Source of the DNA: Nautilus pompilius
Taxonomy: Eukaryota; Mollusca; Cephalopoda; Nautilida; Nautilidae
DNA length: 64,000 nt
Direction of reading: 5' to 3'
Assembly (NCBI GenBank): GCA_018389105.1
Contig: JACATO010000052.1
Location: 124,001-188,000, forward strand
Positions 11,701 through 26,700 of this stretch are shown here, piece after piece. The notes under the pieces were generated by a model. That model was given only the letters and a program-made list of their open reading frames with translations, was not told the DNA's origin and searched no databases. A program made the translations under genes and the position numbers. Within the stretch, counting starts at the first letter, position 1; the number at the start of each line of letters is the position of its first letter.

Positions 11701-14700
11701 TTTTTTCCCATGTTGGCATCTGTTTTTCTTGTGATGTGATTTCATTAAACTTTGCTTCTGGTATACCCATTCTTTTATACTCTATTATAACGGGCATCTT
11801 ATTCAAATCTTCTACCAAAATCAATCCAACGCACATGTTTGATGAAACAGTTTCTCATTATCTATTTTGAGTTCCTTGTAAAGTGCATGGCTTGCAGAAT
11901 ATTCACTTGAAGTAGATTTTCATCGTCTATACTTTCCAATACCACCTTAAGTACACTGTTACAGCCTTCTAATCAACAATTTTGGGATGCACCAGGCAGT
12001 TAACTGTCAATGAAAAGGAGAACCTTTTTATGTTATGACTACATCATTTTGTCAAAAATTCTTGAGTCCTTCAGTCAAGATGTCATGTCATCCATACTTT
12101 TTTTTTTTTGTTTTTTTGATAAGTGACAGGCAGTGGTTTCACGTTTTAAAAGCATCTAGGGTTTGCTTTCTGTTTGTTTAGCAATAAGGAGGGCAGACGG
12201 TTTGTTCTATCCATTTTTCTTCCAAGCAGAAAAATTATTTTTGCTCTTAGTTCCAGCACAATCATCGTCTGTGGTGGGGAGTGTTTTGCTGGGCAGAAGT
12301 TTGTAAAATGGCCAAGTTTCATTGACCTAAATATCGTTTGGGCTGCAGTTTGGTACAAGCTTAGGCTATGTATTCTCTAACTACATGCTGACCATGTTGG
12401 TGTCCATTTCATTTTTAACAGTCCTAAATTTCAAGTTGTCTGTCTCCATGCCTGAAGATGTACATTTTTTGGCTTTTGCTCATAGAAGATCAACTGATAC
12501 AGGCATGTTTTTTCTGTTGCTGCTTTAAACCAGCAGTATGGTGTTATCAAGATATTCACTCTACAAATCATTGCTTGAGATTTTCTTTTGTTGTAGACCA
12601 TCAAGAATTTGCAGTTTCCATTTTAGTGACAGATTGTTTGTACTTGCCATTCTCAAATTTTAAACTGCACTAGTTCATTGATCACCATTTATGCTACATG
12701 TTCTGTGATTGGATTTTTTTGCTTAGCCAATCATCTTTGTTTTGAGACAGTAGTGCACAACTTACACAAGTGAATTAAAAATCAGTGAAGCCAGCAATCC
12801 TTATATCTGGGTTGACCCTAATAGATCATTTAATTTGGGTAATAGGAAGATTCCATTTTAGCTCAGATAATTACATTTGGGTGCTTTGTAAAAAAAAAAA
12901 ACAGTTTGTTATGATGACTAATAAAAATATATACTTTTTTATAAGAATATTTAGGAAATGCTATAACACCTGCTTGATTAAAGAAAATAATTGAAGATTA
13001 GGAAAATATTAAAACTGCAGCTGAAACTAAATTTGAATATTAATAGTGTGCTTGTAGCAATGACACTGCTTTAAGTCAAGCATTATAATTTGTAAATCTG
13101 AAGATTTCCCTGTTTTTTTTTTTGAGTTTCTTTAATTGGTCAACCCATAGATGTTTAATCTTTTTAAACTTGCTATTTCCTCATTTGTTGTGCAAATTAT
13201 AATGGTTTCCTATCCTTTTTTATAACAACTGTATTTGATCAAATTTTATAATAAGGATATAAAGTTATAAGAAAAAATTGTACCAAAATATTTTTAAAAT
13301 AATTACTTTGTTTTTCATAGTCCCCTCATAACAGGTTCAAAGGTGGCAGTGGTAGTCAGTTGAAATCTGACAAAATACAGCTGCTGCATGATAATTATGA
13401 ACAGGTTGCCATGGAAATAGACAGTGCAGGCAGTTCTTCAGGTGAGTATGTGAACTGTTTCAGTCAGGTTTTAATACATCATTTAGAAAGGAATTAAGGT
13501 ATTAGTCATGATTTATGTAATTGGAAAAAAAAGCTCTAAATTTTAAATTGTTTAAAACTTAAAATTTAAATATATTTTGTATAATAAATTTAACTTAACA
13601 TTGAAAGAAATAACTAAATAAAGAACAATTTTATTTTACATTTTTCATCTCTTAAATGCAAAGTATTAAGATTACCATAATTAGACTCAAATTTCTCTGA
13701 AAAAGTGAAGGCTATTACATGAATAATATACCGATTAAGTAAACATGTTAGGCTATGATTACAAAAAAAAAATAGGATTTGTTCATTTTATTTGGTAAAT
13801 CAGATGTTGAGAATACAATTAGCAACAACTACATTGATGTTAAAATATTTGAAATTGTTCTATCTTTTCTGGCTAATTTATTAAGTGCCATCTTGCATTT
13901 TTACATTTCATAGAGCAAGCAGCTGAAATTGAAGAGCTGAAGTTAAATTTGCCGCAGGTTATTACAACAAATACTTCATCATTTATGGTATGTTAGCGCT
14001 GTTCTTCTTTAATATGTCTCCTTGTTTCATACTTTACATGGCATTGCATTAGTTTATTATATAGGTAGGTTTTGCAGAAATGTACTGAAGAACCTGTTTT
14101 TCTCAAAAAAAAAAGACAAATTTGTTGGGTTGTCACAAGTTCACTGTTTACAGAAAGAGCGAAATTAAGTATCTTAAAAAAAAAGAAAACTTAATTAAAA
14201 ATATTATTTTAAAAGAAATGCTGCAAGAATGTAGTCTAAATTTTTTCCTGTTGATAATTTAGAATTTTTCAAGAAAAAGAAACTTGCAAAAATTAAATGT
14301 AGATGAGAATTTAAAAATTATCAATAAGTTTTACAACCCCCAAACACCTGTTAATAAATCTGAAATAAACTGATGCTGAAGGAAATTACTTTCACTGTGT
14401 AGTGCTGTTCACACAGTAATGTTTAGCCATGAGAATGACAACAGCCTAAACTCTGACACTTCCATACAGAAAGAAAGCAAGTAGTAAATTGAGATTTAAA
14501 AAAAGAGAGAAAGAAATTCTTAAAATTTATGCATGATATGATTCTACCAATAGTCTGGTTTAAACTGGTCTCTTACACTACTCAAATAGTTTTATTTGAA
14601 TATTGCTGTCTGTGCACATTAAGCATTAAAATAACAAGCTGACAAGTATAAACAATGTGCAAATCAAAATTTAGGAATTCCTTAAATCGGTACTGAATAA

Positions 14701-17700
14701 ATAATTTGATGATAGAGCCTTTTTCTAATTGCGCTATTTACCTACTCTTTGAATTTAGTATTTAAAGATCAAGGTACATAATTAATTTGTATAGTACATT
14801 ATCACCCCCACTTACAGAAAAAAAAACTTCATAAAGTTCATTAAAAACAAAATATTGTTCACTTCTCTGTTGCCCATTCTGTTAGCTGGTCTATCTATAC
14901 CTAGTGGTTTGTTGGGTTTTTTAAAATTCTTTTTACTAATTATTAAATTACCTGTTTAGAATGTGATAGTAAATAAGCAAATACAGTATATTAAAATTAT
15001 AGTTAATGAAAAAAGTAAAAAATACAAAAATGACAAAAAATTAAAACATTTAAATTACAAATTCTGAACTGTCAATAAGTTTAAGCATGATGTATTTAAA
15101 AAGAGGTCGGTATTTTAAAAAAAAACGTAAAAGAGGGATATCATACATAAAATTGATTCATTTTATAACAGTTTTTTTTCCTCTTTTTTTTTTAAAAACA
15201 ATGTAGGATTATTATCTTGAAGAAAGTTCATCTTTGCCAGATATACCATTTCAAGAATATAATGATGATTGGTTGGATCAAAAGTCTGAGATTTGGCTAC
15301 ATGAAAACCCTCTGGCTTTATGTCCTTCTCTGCATCTGCCTCCGCCACCCCGCCACCCACCGCCCCCTCCACCCCCACCCCCTCCAGACAGCCAGCCTAT
15401 ACCACCCCCTCCCCCACCACCCTTAGAACCTCCACCAGCTCCCCCTTTACCAGATGAGCCTTATCCAGAAGACACAGAGAAACCACCAGAACCTCCAGAT
15501 GTAGATGATGAGGAGGAGGAGAAACTTCTTCGAGCTCAGCTGCTTCAGTCTCTTGCTGTTCGGAGACAAGAGAACAAAGCTGCCCTTGAAGTAAGTTCTT
15601 ACATAGTTTATTGGTTATGTATTTTTTGCTGTATAAACAATAATTGTCTGTTGTTTTGAATTCATTAAGTTGTAACTCACTTAACTAATTTTGCTTGTCT
15701 GTCTTTGGGAAACTTAACACTCATGATGGTGTTATTTAGAAAAAAATTTTTATCTGATGGGAAGTTGTTCCAGTATAAAAGCTTTGTTTTTTCCTAAAAA
15801 AATTTTTTTTCTTACAAATTGCATGTCTGCCTTTTGAAAATCAGTTTATGAAAATGAGAGTACAAAATTTATTTGCTGGTATATATGATGTTTTTTTAAG
15901 GCTAAATCAAGCAGAGAAACTTCTCCATCATCTTCAAGAAGTCAGTCTCCACTTCAGAAATCGCTTCATCACGAAAAACAGAATAAACGTATCATCTGTA
16001 TGCCAAAGGTAAGATAACTATAGGAAATTTTATGACTGGAGTAAAAAAAAAAAAAAAAGTTCATTTGTACAACAAAAAGTTTCCAGCTTTACTGCCAAAA
16101 TTATAGAAGATAAACCATAGTACTGTACATCTATATTTGGTTTGGTAGGTATGTCAAATCTTTGGATAATTTAGAATACATTTAATAGTCATAAAAATAA
16201 ATATGAACTTGTGAGTATAGATTACTTAAGTCTTCTATAATTTGTCTGTGCCAGTTTGTTGAATGTTTTATCAGTTTTTATATCTGCTGGTCTGATGAAA
16301 TATAAAATGTATTTACTTTTTTAAAATTATTATTTAATACTTTTGGCCCATTACTTTCTGTTATGCATTAGCTTCTGAAAGCTGCTCATCCTTGGTACTG
16401 AAGTTCGTGGAGAATGTGGTGCATTGTTCTTCAACAAATTTTTTTATTATTCTTACTCCTGTCATGGGTTGGTACTGACTGAGTTTGCATGATGTTATTC
16501 ACACAACCTTTTGATAATAGTCTCGCACATTGACCACATGAACAAACACCCATTTATAATCTCATGGTAAAATATTTTACGCAGCAGCTCTCCTCAGCAT
16601 CTATACATCTATCTCGACACCTTGATGGGTTTCTATGTAAAATTGGGTATTCCATTATTTTAAGAGAGGCTTTTTAATAAGACGGCATTTAATGCCACTT
16701 GAAAGATTTTTTAACATCTTTCACTGTCAGTGTTCTAACTTATTCAGTGCTCGATATATATATATATATATTTTTTGAATAACAAATAACTAAAAGCCGC
16801 ATTTAGATTTGATTCTCCTGTTTCCAAATTTAAAAAAAAAAAATTTAACTAAATAACTTTTAGCTTCAGTTCATTTTTTTTTAGCTTGAAGTTTAATGGT
16901 AACCAAAATGAAATTTTAAATCTTGTCTGCTGCTGCTTTAACTTATATGAAGTATTTTTCTCAAGTTTAATGAAAGCTAATGTAAAATATCTCAACTTAA
17001 AATGTTCTTAGTTGTTTTTTTTTTTTTTTTAGATAAAATTCATTTAAAAAATTGGCATGCAGCTGGAGGTATAACTATTGATTTATCACAAGAAGTTAAA
17101 ATCTAGAAGGAAAGTTTAGATTGGGAAATTTTGGAATTATAGTTTGTTTTGTTTGTTTTATTCTAACACTAGTTTGGCTAAATATTTAGCAGTGTCTTGT
17201 TTTCTGATCATATTGAAACTTACAAAACTAAATTGTTTCCAGTTTTATTTGATACAAGCCCTGGCTGGTAGGTTTGTTTTTTCTATGACAAGTTTAAAAT
17301 ATATTTGATAATTGAGTGGATGAAACTAGCCATTGTATATTGTTTGACTAAAACTTTGCACCACTGTTTATTTGTTTAGCTTCCAAAGCATGCTCCAGTT
17401 GTTATAAATCTGGGAGAAGACTCATCAGATAGTGGAGCAGAAGGTGCAGGGTTTGAGCCTCAAGCATCACAAGAACCTCTGCTCAGTGAGCTGGACCAAT
17501 TTATTAAGGAAGCAAGGAAAGAAGCTGAGGTAATTTGGCTGCAGTCTTGTCTGTGCTATGCATTTGTCGGTGTCTTGTATGAAATGATATATACTATTTA
17601 TTGTTAATCCTTTCCAGAGCAGGCTAATCTGTATTTTACATGCTTAAAAGGACAACATTTCCAAGATGACTGTGCAAAATGCACCCAACTGATTAAAATT

Positions 17701-20700
17701 ATTTCAAAAACATGCTAAGATATGTAATGTAAAAACATGCTGAGATATGTAATGACTCAATTTAATCCAAATGAGAAGGAAATCAATTTATAGTGCAGAA
17801 AGCCAAAAACGTGATGTAAATCAATCACTTTCAGGAAGTGATCAGTCGATTTTTTGTTCACATGATGAAACATCTCACCCTGTACAGGAGAATGGTACAG
17901 AGCTGGCAATAGCACGTTAGGTCATTCCTCACCCCCATCCTTGCCAGCATGTGATGGCCGTGGTGGTTGTGGTCCATCTGACTGTCAATTTTTCTCTTGG
18001 TATGCTTCAGTTTTCTGGAGCAAAAGCCACACCTCACACCTCCCCATCAACATCCAGGCAGGAATCTCTTTGGCTGTAGTCACATCAAGTAAAGGTCTAA
18101 TTTTGAACAATTGGTGTCTGTTAAGATCATCAGGCAAGTGCCTGACTTTGTCAAAGAGATGCCAATACTAATTCATTTTCTGTAATCTCTTTAGTTTCAT
18201 GATTTTTGACCCCTTGCCACATTCATTCTGTCGTTCATATTCTAAAAATTGTTGATGGATGGAATGGAATGAAAGCCCATGGCAATGGTGTCCATCCAGG
18301 TGTTGTCTGGTGTGGCTGCCGCCTGCCTTTGTGCAGCATACCAGTTGTTTGTCTTTACCATGTGGTGAAAAAAAAAAAACTCCAGGATGAGTTAATGAGA
18401 AAACCACATGACTTAGTATTATTATGACGTTAATCTCCAGACCAACAGACTGAAAATGTTGGCACTTTGGCTGGAGACATCTACTTAGATAGTGCTGTGA
18501 ATGTTTTCTTAAGTTTACACAATTGGTACGTTATATTTTATTAGCACTGAAATGTGGTTGTACAACGATTAGCATTCTCTTTCTACTGCTATCACAGATT
18601 AATACCCAGAATTCAGATACTAATGCTGTAAATTTAAACAAGTTTTGAAAACTCTTTCTGCAGGTGAAGGCAGAAAAAGAGAAAAATATAACTGATCGAG
18701 CAAATCAGACAGATTGCTCTGTTCTTGTTAAAGAAGAAAAAAACATTCTGCAGAAATCTGATCCACAGATATTAGAACAGCAGTTGAGGATAATGGAAGA
18801 AAAGTATGTCAATCAAAGGTAACGTGTAAGCTTTCCTCTAAATTGTTTTTACTCAGTAGAATGAGTGGGGAAGAAACAAAAGTTGGTTTGTTTTTAAATT
18901 GCCTTTGATAAAAAAATAAATATATATTTAATTTACATAAAATCAAATGAAAAAATTCAGTCATTCATGGATATCTTATTAAACAATTTTAAAGAATTAA
19001 GATAATAAAATAAAATTATTTATAGAATTTTACTTTCCAGATGCATTTGTAAAATACCAAATTTTGTCTTGTGGAGACCTCAATTATTTCACTAATTTCC
19101 ACTTTTTACCTCTCTCCAACAGTCACCAGTATTTTGGGACTTGTTTGAATGAAAAAAAAATTTTTTTAAGGTATTCTTTAAAATATTCATCATCAGTTTA
19201 CTTAATCAGCTTGACATTTATTACAGTGGTTCCCAACCTTTTTGGACTCATGGACCTTTTTCTAATACTCAAAAGACCTGTGACTCCCTGCTACACTTCC
19301 ATAATTGAAATTTAAAACTACAAAAAAGTTTAATCAATACAAATTCGAATGAATATTATTGGAGAAAAATCAGTGTAAATGTTCCCTGAACTAAAAATCA
19401 ACAGTAACAATATATTGTATATTATATCAGAAAAAAGAATTTTAGTGATTTTTCAGGGAACAACATATGCACATATAGTAAATTCACAACAACTAAACAG
19501 AAATCTACTGGGATCAGTGAACTCTATCTCTGATCAGAACAGCTGTGTGGTGTGTCATGTTGGTGCCAAAGTTTGCCTAAAATCAAGCTGGCTAGTGTGT
19601 GTCTGGCCAAATTCACAGTCTAGTCCTTGTAGTGTGCTCTACCCCAGGTGTCGTGGTCCAAGTCTAGCTGCAGGCCCCAATGGCCAATGACATTAGCCAA
19701 TGGGGGTGCAGCTTGATTGAGTCAGTCCTACTGTGGTAACAGTTCGAGTTCCGGCCTTTATCGCCATCTATTGTCCATGTTTCTATGAGGGTGCCAGAGC
19801 AACAGAAAGCTGCGGAGATGCAAGTGTGTTACTGCAGAGGCCTGTGGTGGAGCCATAAGCGCCTGCCATGGGAGACAAGCCTTACCCCTTTGGTGCTCGG
19901 CCTCCCATCGGTGATAATACCGGCATATTGGACGCATGGTAATTTTTGTCTACTTTTTTCTGGGAAAAAAGTGCATCTCATAAGCTGGCAAACACGGAAC
20001 ATATAAACAAAACAAAAAAAATTGAAACTTCCAGGGTTTTGCAACCTACTGGTTGGGAACCACTGATTTATTATAAATGCACAGTAATAGGAAACAGAAT
20101 TATCTCCCTTAGATCGCTTACTAATGGGTAATCTGGGGTCAAGTGTTTTTTTGTTTTTACTGTTTGCATTGCATCATCAGTGTGCTAAAATTGCTGTTTG
20201 GGGTTTAAATGCATTGGATTTCACTTATTTCTATACAGATCAATAAATATAGTTATTTCTCTGTAATTAATCAAAATTAGCTCGATATTAATACTGTAAA
20301 GAATTTTATATAAAACATCTTAAAATTTGTATTTTTAATCTTTTACTTTTTTGCATTACTTTTCTTGCATTAAATAGTTATTCTGATTATGGTAGGTGGT
20401 ACACAAATATACCAAAAAAAAATGCAAACATTTAAAAAAACTTTTAATAAAAATCAAACCTGATCTTAACTGTAAACTTGATGCTACAATCTGATGATAT
20501 TGCCGCTTCTAAGGGAATTACAGCATCATTTCCATACAACATTGCATCGTTCTTCAACTTTTTCAGGCTGAACATACAAGGTTTTGTTAGTCTTATCTTG
20601 TACTGAAACTGACCAAACATCGAGTGGCACAGCGAACGTATCCCTTGTGGTGCTAATCCTGGTTTTAAAAATGTTAAGAGTTATTAAAATAAATTTTAAA

Positions 20701-23700
20701 ATTAACTTTTTCCACTGCATTTATTTTTTTAAAAATAAAAAATACAAAACTGTTTTCTTTCTATTGCAAGTACCAATTAATAAAATTAGTCATATAAAAT
20801 TTTAGTTTTAATTAAGATAGCATTTAATAACATCCATTTGTTTTTTTTTACCTAATTTATGCATCATTTTACATGCAAAGTTTAAGGAATTTTCTTTGAG
20901 CTCCCAGTTTCTCTTGGATGACCCTGATCCACCTCCATGGTGGTGCACTGACTCCTGCTTTTTTTGAATTGGTGGTACAAAAATAAAAAAAGGTTGGGAA
21001 AATCTGTTAAGCTGTTTCTTCTGAAATAATATCCATTTTTTTTTTTCAATCATGAAATAATGACATAAATTTATAATTGATATATTGTTTGCCATGCTCC
21101 ATTGTTTTGAGTTAAATTTATTCACTTTTGCAACGAAAATAACAGATAAACAATAAGATGTATGTTTGGTTTTTAATACTTGTTTGTACCAGTAGGGAGG
21201 GAAATACTAAGTGTTAATATTTGTATGGTAATGAATGCTTTAAGTTTCAAATTGTTTTTTCTGAAGTTTAAAACATTTGCTTGCTTTTTTTTTTTTCAGG
21301 AAGCAAATGTTAAAAGACCAAAGAATTTTGAAGGCATTGGTGCTACAAGCCTCCAAGTCTCTCACAAGTCTTAAAAGTGCTGAGCAGAAACTGGCAACAT
21401 TACACACACAGCTGAGACCAGCAGAAAAGTTGGTTATGGCAAACAAGCAACAGGTGGAAAAGGCAAAGACTCAGGTAACTCTTAGCAGCTAAATAATGAA
21501 GTGCTGTACACCCAACTGTTCCACCTTATGAAAGAAAGTGGTTAAAATTTCTTTCATGTAAGTCTGTTGCTTAGCATTTTATAGTTTTGGATGTCGGTAA
21601 TACATTTGAGTAATGGTTTCATTAAGGCAGATCATTGGAATTTTTTTAATGAAAAATCACAAAAAAAAATGTTGCAGTCTGGTGTTGTTGGTCTGTGTTA
21701 GTAAATATTTTTGACTAGACATAAAGTATCCAGTATAAGTACTTTATATTTGCTTGCTAATAATTTAAAATTGTCACAGGAGCCAAATTTATAGAGTGTA
21801 TGTGTTTTACTTTAGTTCAAATATTTTCTTTGTCTAATTTTTTTAGATTATTAAAACCAGTACTGATTAAAAATCTGAAATAAAATGCATAACTATAGTT
21901 TTTGTTAGTGCACAAGAAAAAGAATAGCAGCAAGTTTGCAATTGAGAAAAAAAATTTATATAAAAGCAAAAGTATTTCATGCAAAATTAATATTCTTGTG
22001 TAAAATGATTCTTCCTGTTGTGGTGACTTGCTGTTATTTTTTTCCCTAGATTCGTGTTGTAAAAACAAGACTGGTTAAAAAGGAACAGAATGTTGAAGCT
22101 TTTGAAAAACGCCTTCTGCAACTTGGCTTCCAGTTATATGGAGAGGTGTATAAACCAAAACTCTTGCTGTCAGACAGAGCTGGAAATATGAAAATGTTGC
22201 CTTTAACATGTCATAATGATGTAAGTTTTTTGTTGTTTGTTTTTTTTTAATACATGTTACAGGACACAGTAACCTTTTGGTTTTTTTTAAAAAATTTATT
22301 AATTTATGATTGTCCTTCATTTCATTTACTGAAAACTAGGTGTTTATATACAGGAATACATTCACTGATATAGTTCATCTGGACTATTATAAAATGTTAA
22401 CATTGTTAAGTGCATGTGTTAAGTAAATAACCACATCTTCTTGTCGCTTCCAAGAACATTTGTAAAATAGCTAAATTTTTAACTCTCAACATTATACTAT
22501 ATTTTTAGACCAAAAAAATGCTGATATATTGTTGATGAATAATTTAATTCAAAATTGTTAAAACAACAAAAAGAAATAAACAAAAATTTGATACCTTTTT
22601 ATAGTTTTTATTGCAAAGAATATTTAAGAATAACTAATTAGTTTTAAGGGTACAAATAAGAATTTCATTAAGTTGGTTAGGAGTGTAAAGCTTTACTAAA
22701 GTTGTACTAAATGCTTTCCATGCCACTATAAATATGAGTTGACAATGTTGCATTTAACAGGACCTTAGGCGCCAACTTATTTCTTGAAAATACTGTTAGA
22801 ATTTAGTACTGCTAATACATCTTGTCTGAAAGTTGCGATTTCATCTGCAGCTGGCTGCAAACTTTTAATAGCTGATTGAAGTGTCACCTAACATAAACCT
22901 CATATATATATATATATACAGCTCCATACAGAGAAACTTACTTACCTGGCATCCATTTTTCTGACATTCCGGGTTATTTGACTAGCCTCGATAAGTAATG
23001 CACACATGCATGCATGCATGAGAACACTGCAATGTGTATAAGATGCCATTCTGTTTCCATTTCAGCTAGAGGGAGTGGGCACCACATCCAGAACACATTT
23101 AAACTGTTTACAGTTTTACCAATGATCATGATGTTCCTGAACAGCTGAAGTAAAGGAAAATGGTAGCTGTATTCTGCAGAAACAAATTGGGGGCCCTGGA
23201 GAGATTGAATGATTTTACTTTATTTTAACTGTATTTTGATCTTTACTGCACAGACACCATGTTTCCAGACAAAAATGCTTATAATCATTTTTTTTTTAAG
23301 GTGGTGAGCATGGAGAAATGAGATTTTACTGTATGTATGTGTCTATATGTATGTATATATATATATAATATCTTGGCAAATTTATTTATTCTAAATTGAA
23401 TATTTGCAGATTAAACTTGGAAAAAAGAAACGACTTGTATTATCTCAAAAGCTAGGTAGTGGGTCACCCAATGCTAGAACCCAGGAAACAGTGCAATACA
23501 TATCTCAGGAAAAGTTACGGTTAGAGAGACTGCAGAAGGAATATGCTGAAAAGCTTCGTGTACTGCAGGAAGCAGCCACTGCCAAAGAACGAACTATTAT
23601 GCTCAGCAGCAAACCTAAATCTGTCCCTCGTTTAGAAAAGATTGATCTAGACACTGCAGAAGACTCTGATGGCAGCCAGTCAAAACGGGCTGTAAACAGG

Positions 23701-26700
23701 AGGCGGTCACTAATTGAAATAAACTCCAGCACAAAGCCAAATATTCAGCAAGAAAAGGATGCTGCTGGTCAATCTGGCCATCAAGCTAAAAGTGGACAAT
23801 TTGGAGACACTGCAACTATGCAGCAGCATTTCAAGATACCCAGTGGCCAGCAACTACAACATCTTAGTCAATTGCAGGTATTACCTAAAATAAATTTTTC
23901 TTTCTGTGCTCCACTTAGTATCTTCCTTCTCCCACAACAGTGATCTGAAAACAGGCTTTGCAGAAACCACAGTGCACGAGTTCTTACTGCAATTGAAACT
24001 ATTATGAGCATGTTGATTGGTATGAGTCTGTTGCATAGATAGCATCTATTTATTTACCAAATGAATTTTTCTTCCAAGCAGGCTATTAGTTATTTTTGGT
24101 GTATGCTTTAATAATACATTAATGTTATAGTAAAACTCTTGTCCTATTACTGTATTTTTTCTATCATGTATTGTAAATTTTCTTTAATGAGAAAATTATC
24201 TTTCTAGTAGTTTTTCTTAGGAATCTTATTTAAAATTCTAGATACTTTGGAAAGTCTCTTATTTTTTTAAAACATGTTTTGACAAATTTTTTTCTAATTT
24301 GGTAACACAATGTGATTTTATTTCAATAAGTTTAGTTTTTATCTAAATGCATGTTTATATTTTAGGAGGAAAAGGTCAAAAAAGTGTTAAAGACCTCATT
24401 AGATCCATCATCTTTTCAATATAGGTATAGCATACTGTCTCCACTGCCAGATAAGGTAAGTTCAGATCAGTTTTTGTTTGTAATATTTACAAAAATGAGT
24501 ATTTTACTTGTTTTACTCCATCATAAAGATCAAACAACAGAGATTAATTAGCTTGATGTGCAATGTGTTTTGTAGGTTCCATGGGCCTTGGATTTAATGT
24601 TGTCGGACTTGCATTTTTCCATAAAGTACTGGGGTTTTAATTTTATTGGAATCTAAACTGGTGTTTTATCAGAAGCAGCTGTTTGGTCTGACATAACTAG
24701 TCTGTAGTGGAAGATTGTTCCTTTAGTAGCCTAAAATATACTGAAGTGTTAATGCATATAGTAGAAAAAGATTCTTCACTTCTATTTTAGTTTCCTGGTT
24801 GAGTCTCCTTTATAATATTTCTAAAGTCCAGTTAGAGTATTGTGAAGCACTAAGCTTCTTTTTTGTTGTTGTTGTTGTTAGCATCTTGTGTTCAATACAC
24901 ATGAAATTAAACAAAAAATTAAAATTATATTGTAGATGGCAAGTTGGACTATCTATTCTAAAATATTTCAGAAAGCCTTAACTTTCATTAACCTAATTTA
25001 GAACAAGTTATAATTTTTTTTTTTGACATGTGTGTGTGTTTAGAATTTAAGCCTTAAGTAATAGATATACTAACATGTACCTGATCACAATTAGCTTTGG
25101 CCCTTTTTCATTTTTAGATACATGGATTAGAGGCTGATACAAAGGCGATTAGACCAGCTGAACAGTTTGTTCCACTCAAACCATACACAAGTCCATTACT
25201 ACATTTTAGGTCTTACAGGTAATTTTGTTTTTTTACATAATATTAATAACTTTTTCTTGTCAGGGCTTCAGTTAATTCTAAAAAGAAAATCATTTTAAAA
25301 AATGTATTTGATAACATTTTCATGTACTGTGCAGTACTTACTAGTTTCTGTTTTTATATGGTGTTTTTCCAATAGTATAAGATGTTGGAATTTACTCCAT
25401 TTGTTTCTTAGAGTAGAATACACATTTATCACCTATTACTTAATTAGACATTTTTTGTTTTTAACACAACACAAACCCAGTCCTAATTGATGAACGTTTA
25501 AGGATTGACAAGCAGCGTACCTTAGTTAATTTCTTATTGACCAGTTATATTAAAATACTACTATTTATGTATGATTTTGAATTATTAATTTATTTCAACA
25601 TTGCAATTTCAGAAGGAAAAAAAAAAATAACCAGAAATTGAATTTTATGATTCTTATTCTCTGGTAATTTTTAAATGTGCATCATTTGTTTTTGCACAAG
25701 CAGTATTTGCTTAGTACCTGCATTCAGTCAAGGACTTTTTTTTGCTTTCAAAACCGTATTTTTCAGGTTATAAGTTGGAGTATAAGTCGAATAGGTCAAC
25801 TTTCTCGTTTGCCAATCCTTTTCATTCACATATAAGTTGAAGTGGTGGAGAAGTCAATAGTACTTTTGTACAGTAATAACAGTATAAATTTTCTGTCAGG
25901 GTTATAAAACAGCGGTGTATATCGAATGTTAAAGGAACTTAATCCATATTTATTATATTGGTTACGTTAATGGCACTTTCTTCAATCTCATTTCATATGA
26001 ATTTACAAAAATGTCCAAGCTTTTCCTCAATATCTGCTGGTTGTTTTTGCACTGTGGTTGTGCGTCGTTATGCTAAGTCCTTTTCTTTTCATAAAACGAA
26101 AACGCCATGACGAATTCCCTTTAAAATTTGGTATTCCAAGTTCTTTGGCAACTTGTTGGGCTTTCATTCATAACTGGATTGTATTTAGTCCATGGTATGC
26201 AGCACGTTGTGTCAAAACAAAGTCTTCAAGCTGATCTCCAACATTGGTCCATCTAGCTTTGCAACCACAGTTTGCATTCTTGCTTTTTTCAGTCTGTCAT
26301 AATGAATCTTTCGCTTTTCACCGATTGCGAACACACTTCTCACTAACGCCATACTGCTGTTCTGCTGCCATATTTCCATCATTGTTTTCAGCAGAATCCA
26401 CCACTTCCAGTTTAAAAGAAAGCATATGCTTTCCTTTTCTTTATAGCAGGCATTTTTCCCCTAACACAATGATATCTGTGCCCCCTAAGCACTAAATAAA
26501 AGGGAGGTAACTGAATCTGAGTCAGCATGCACTCACACACATGCGTACAATCATACATAAATTTATCCGTGTTCCTGGTATCATGATTTCATCCATATAT
26601 AAGTCGGGGTAGAGTATAGTCAATGGTCAGACCCTTGCAGAAAAAAGTATTGAGTTATGCACCAAAAATGTGGTAATTGACGTTTTTGAACAAGAAATTG

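Noticed and set aside
21817..22320. Minus-strand frames overlapping exon 12
   Set aside because: They are complements of a well-supported coding exon and flanking T-rich intron.
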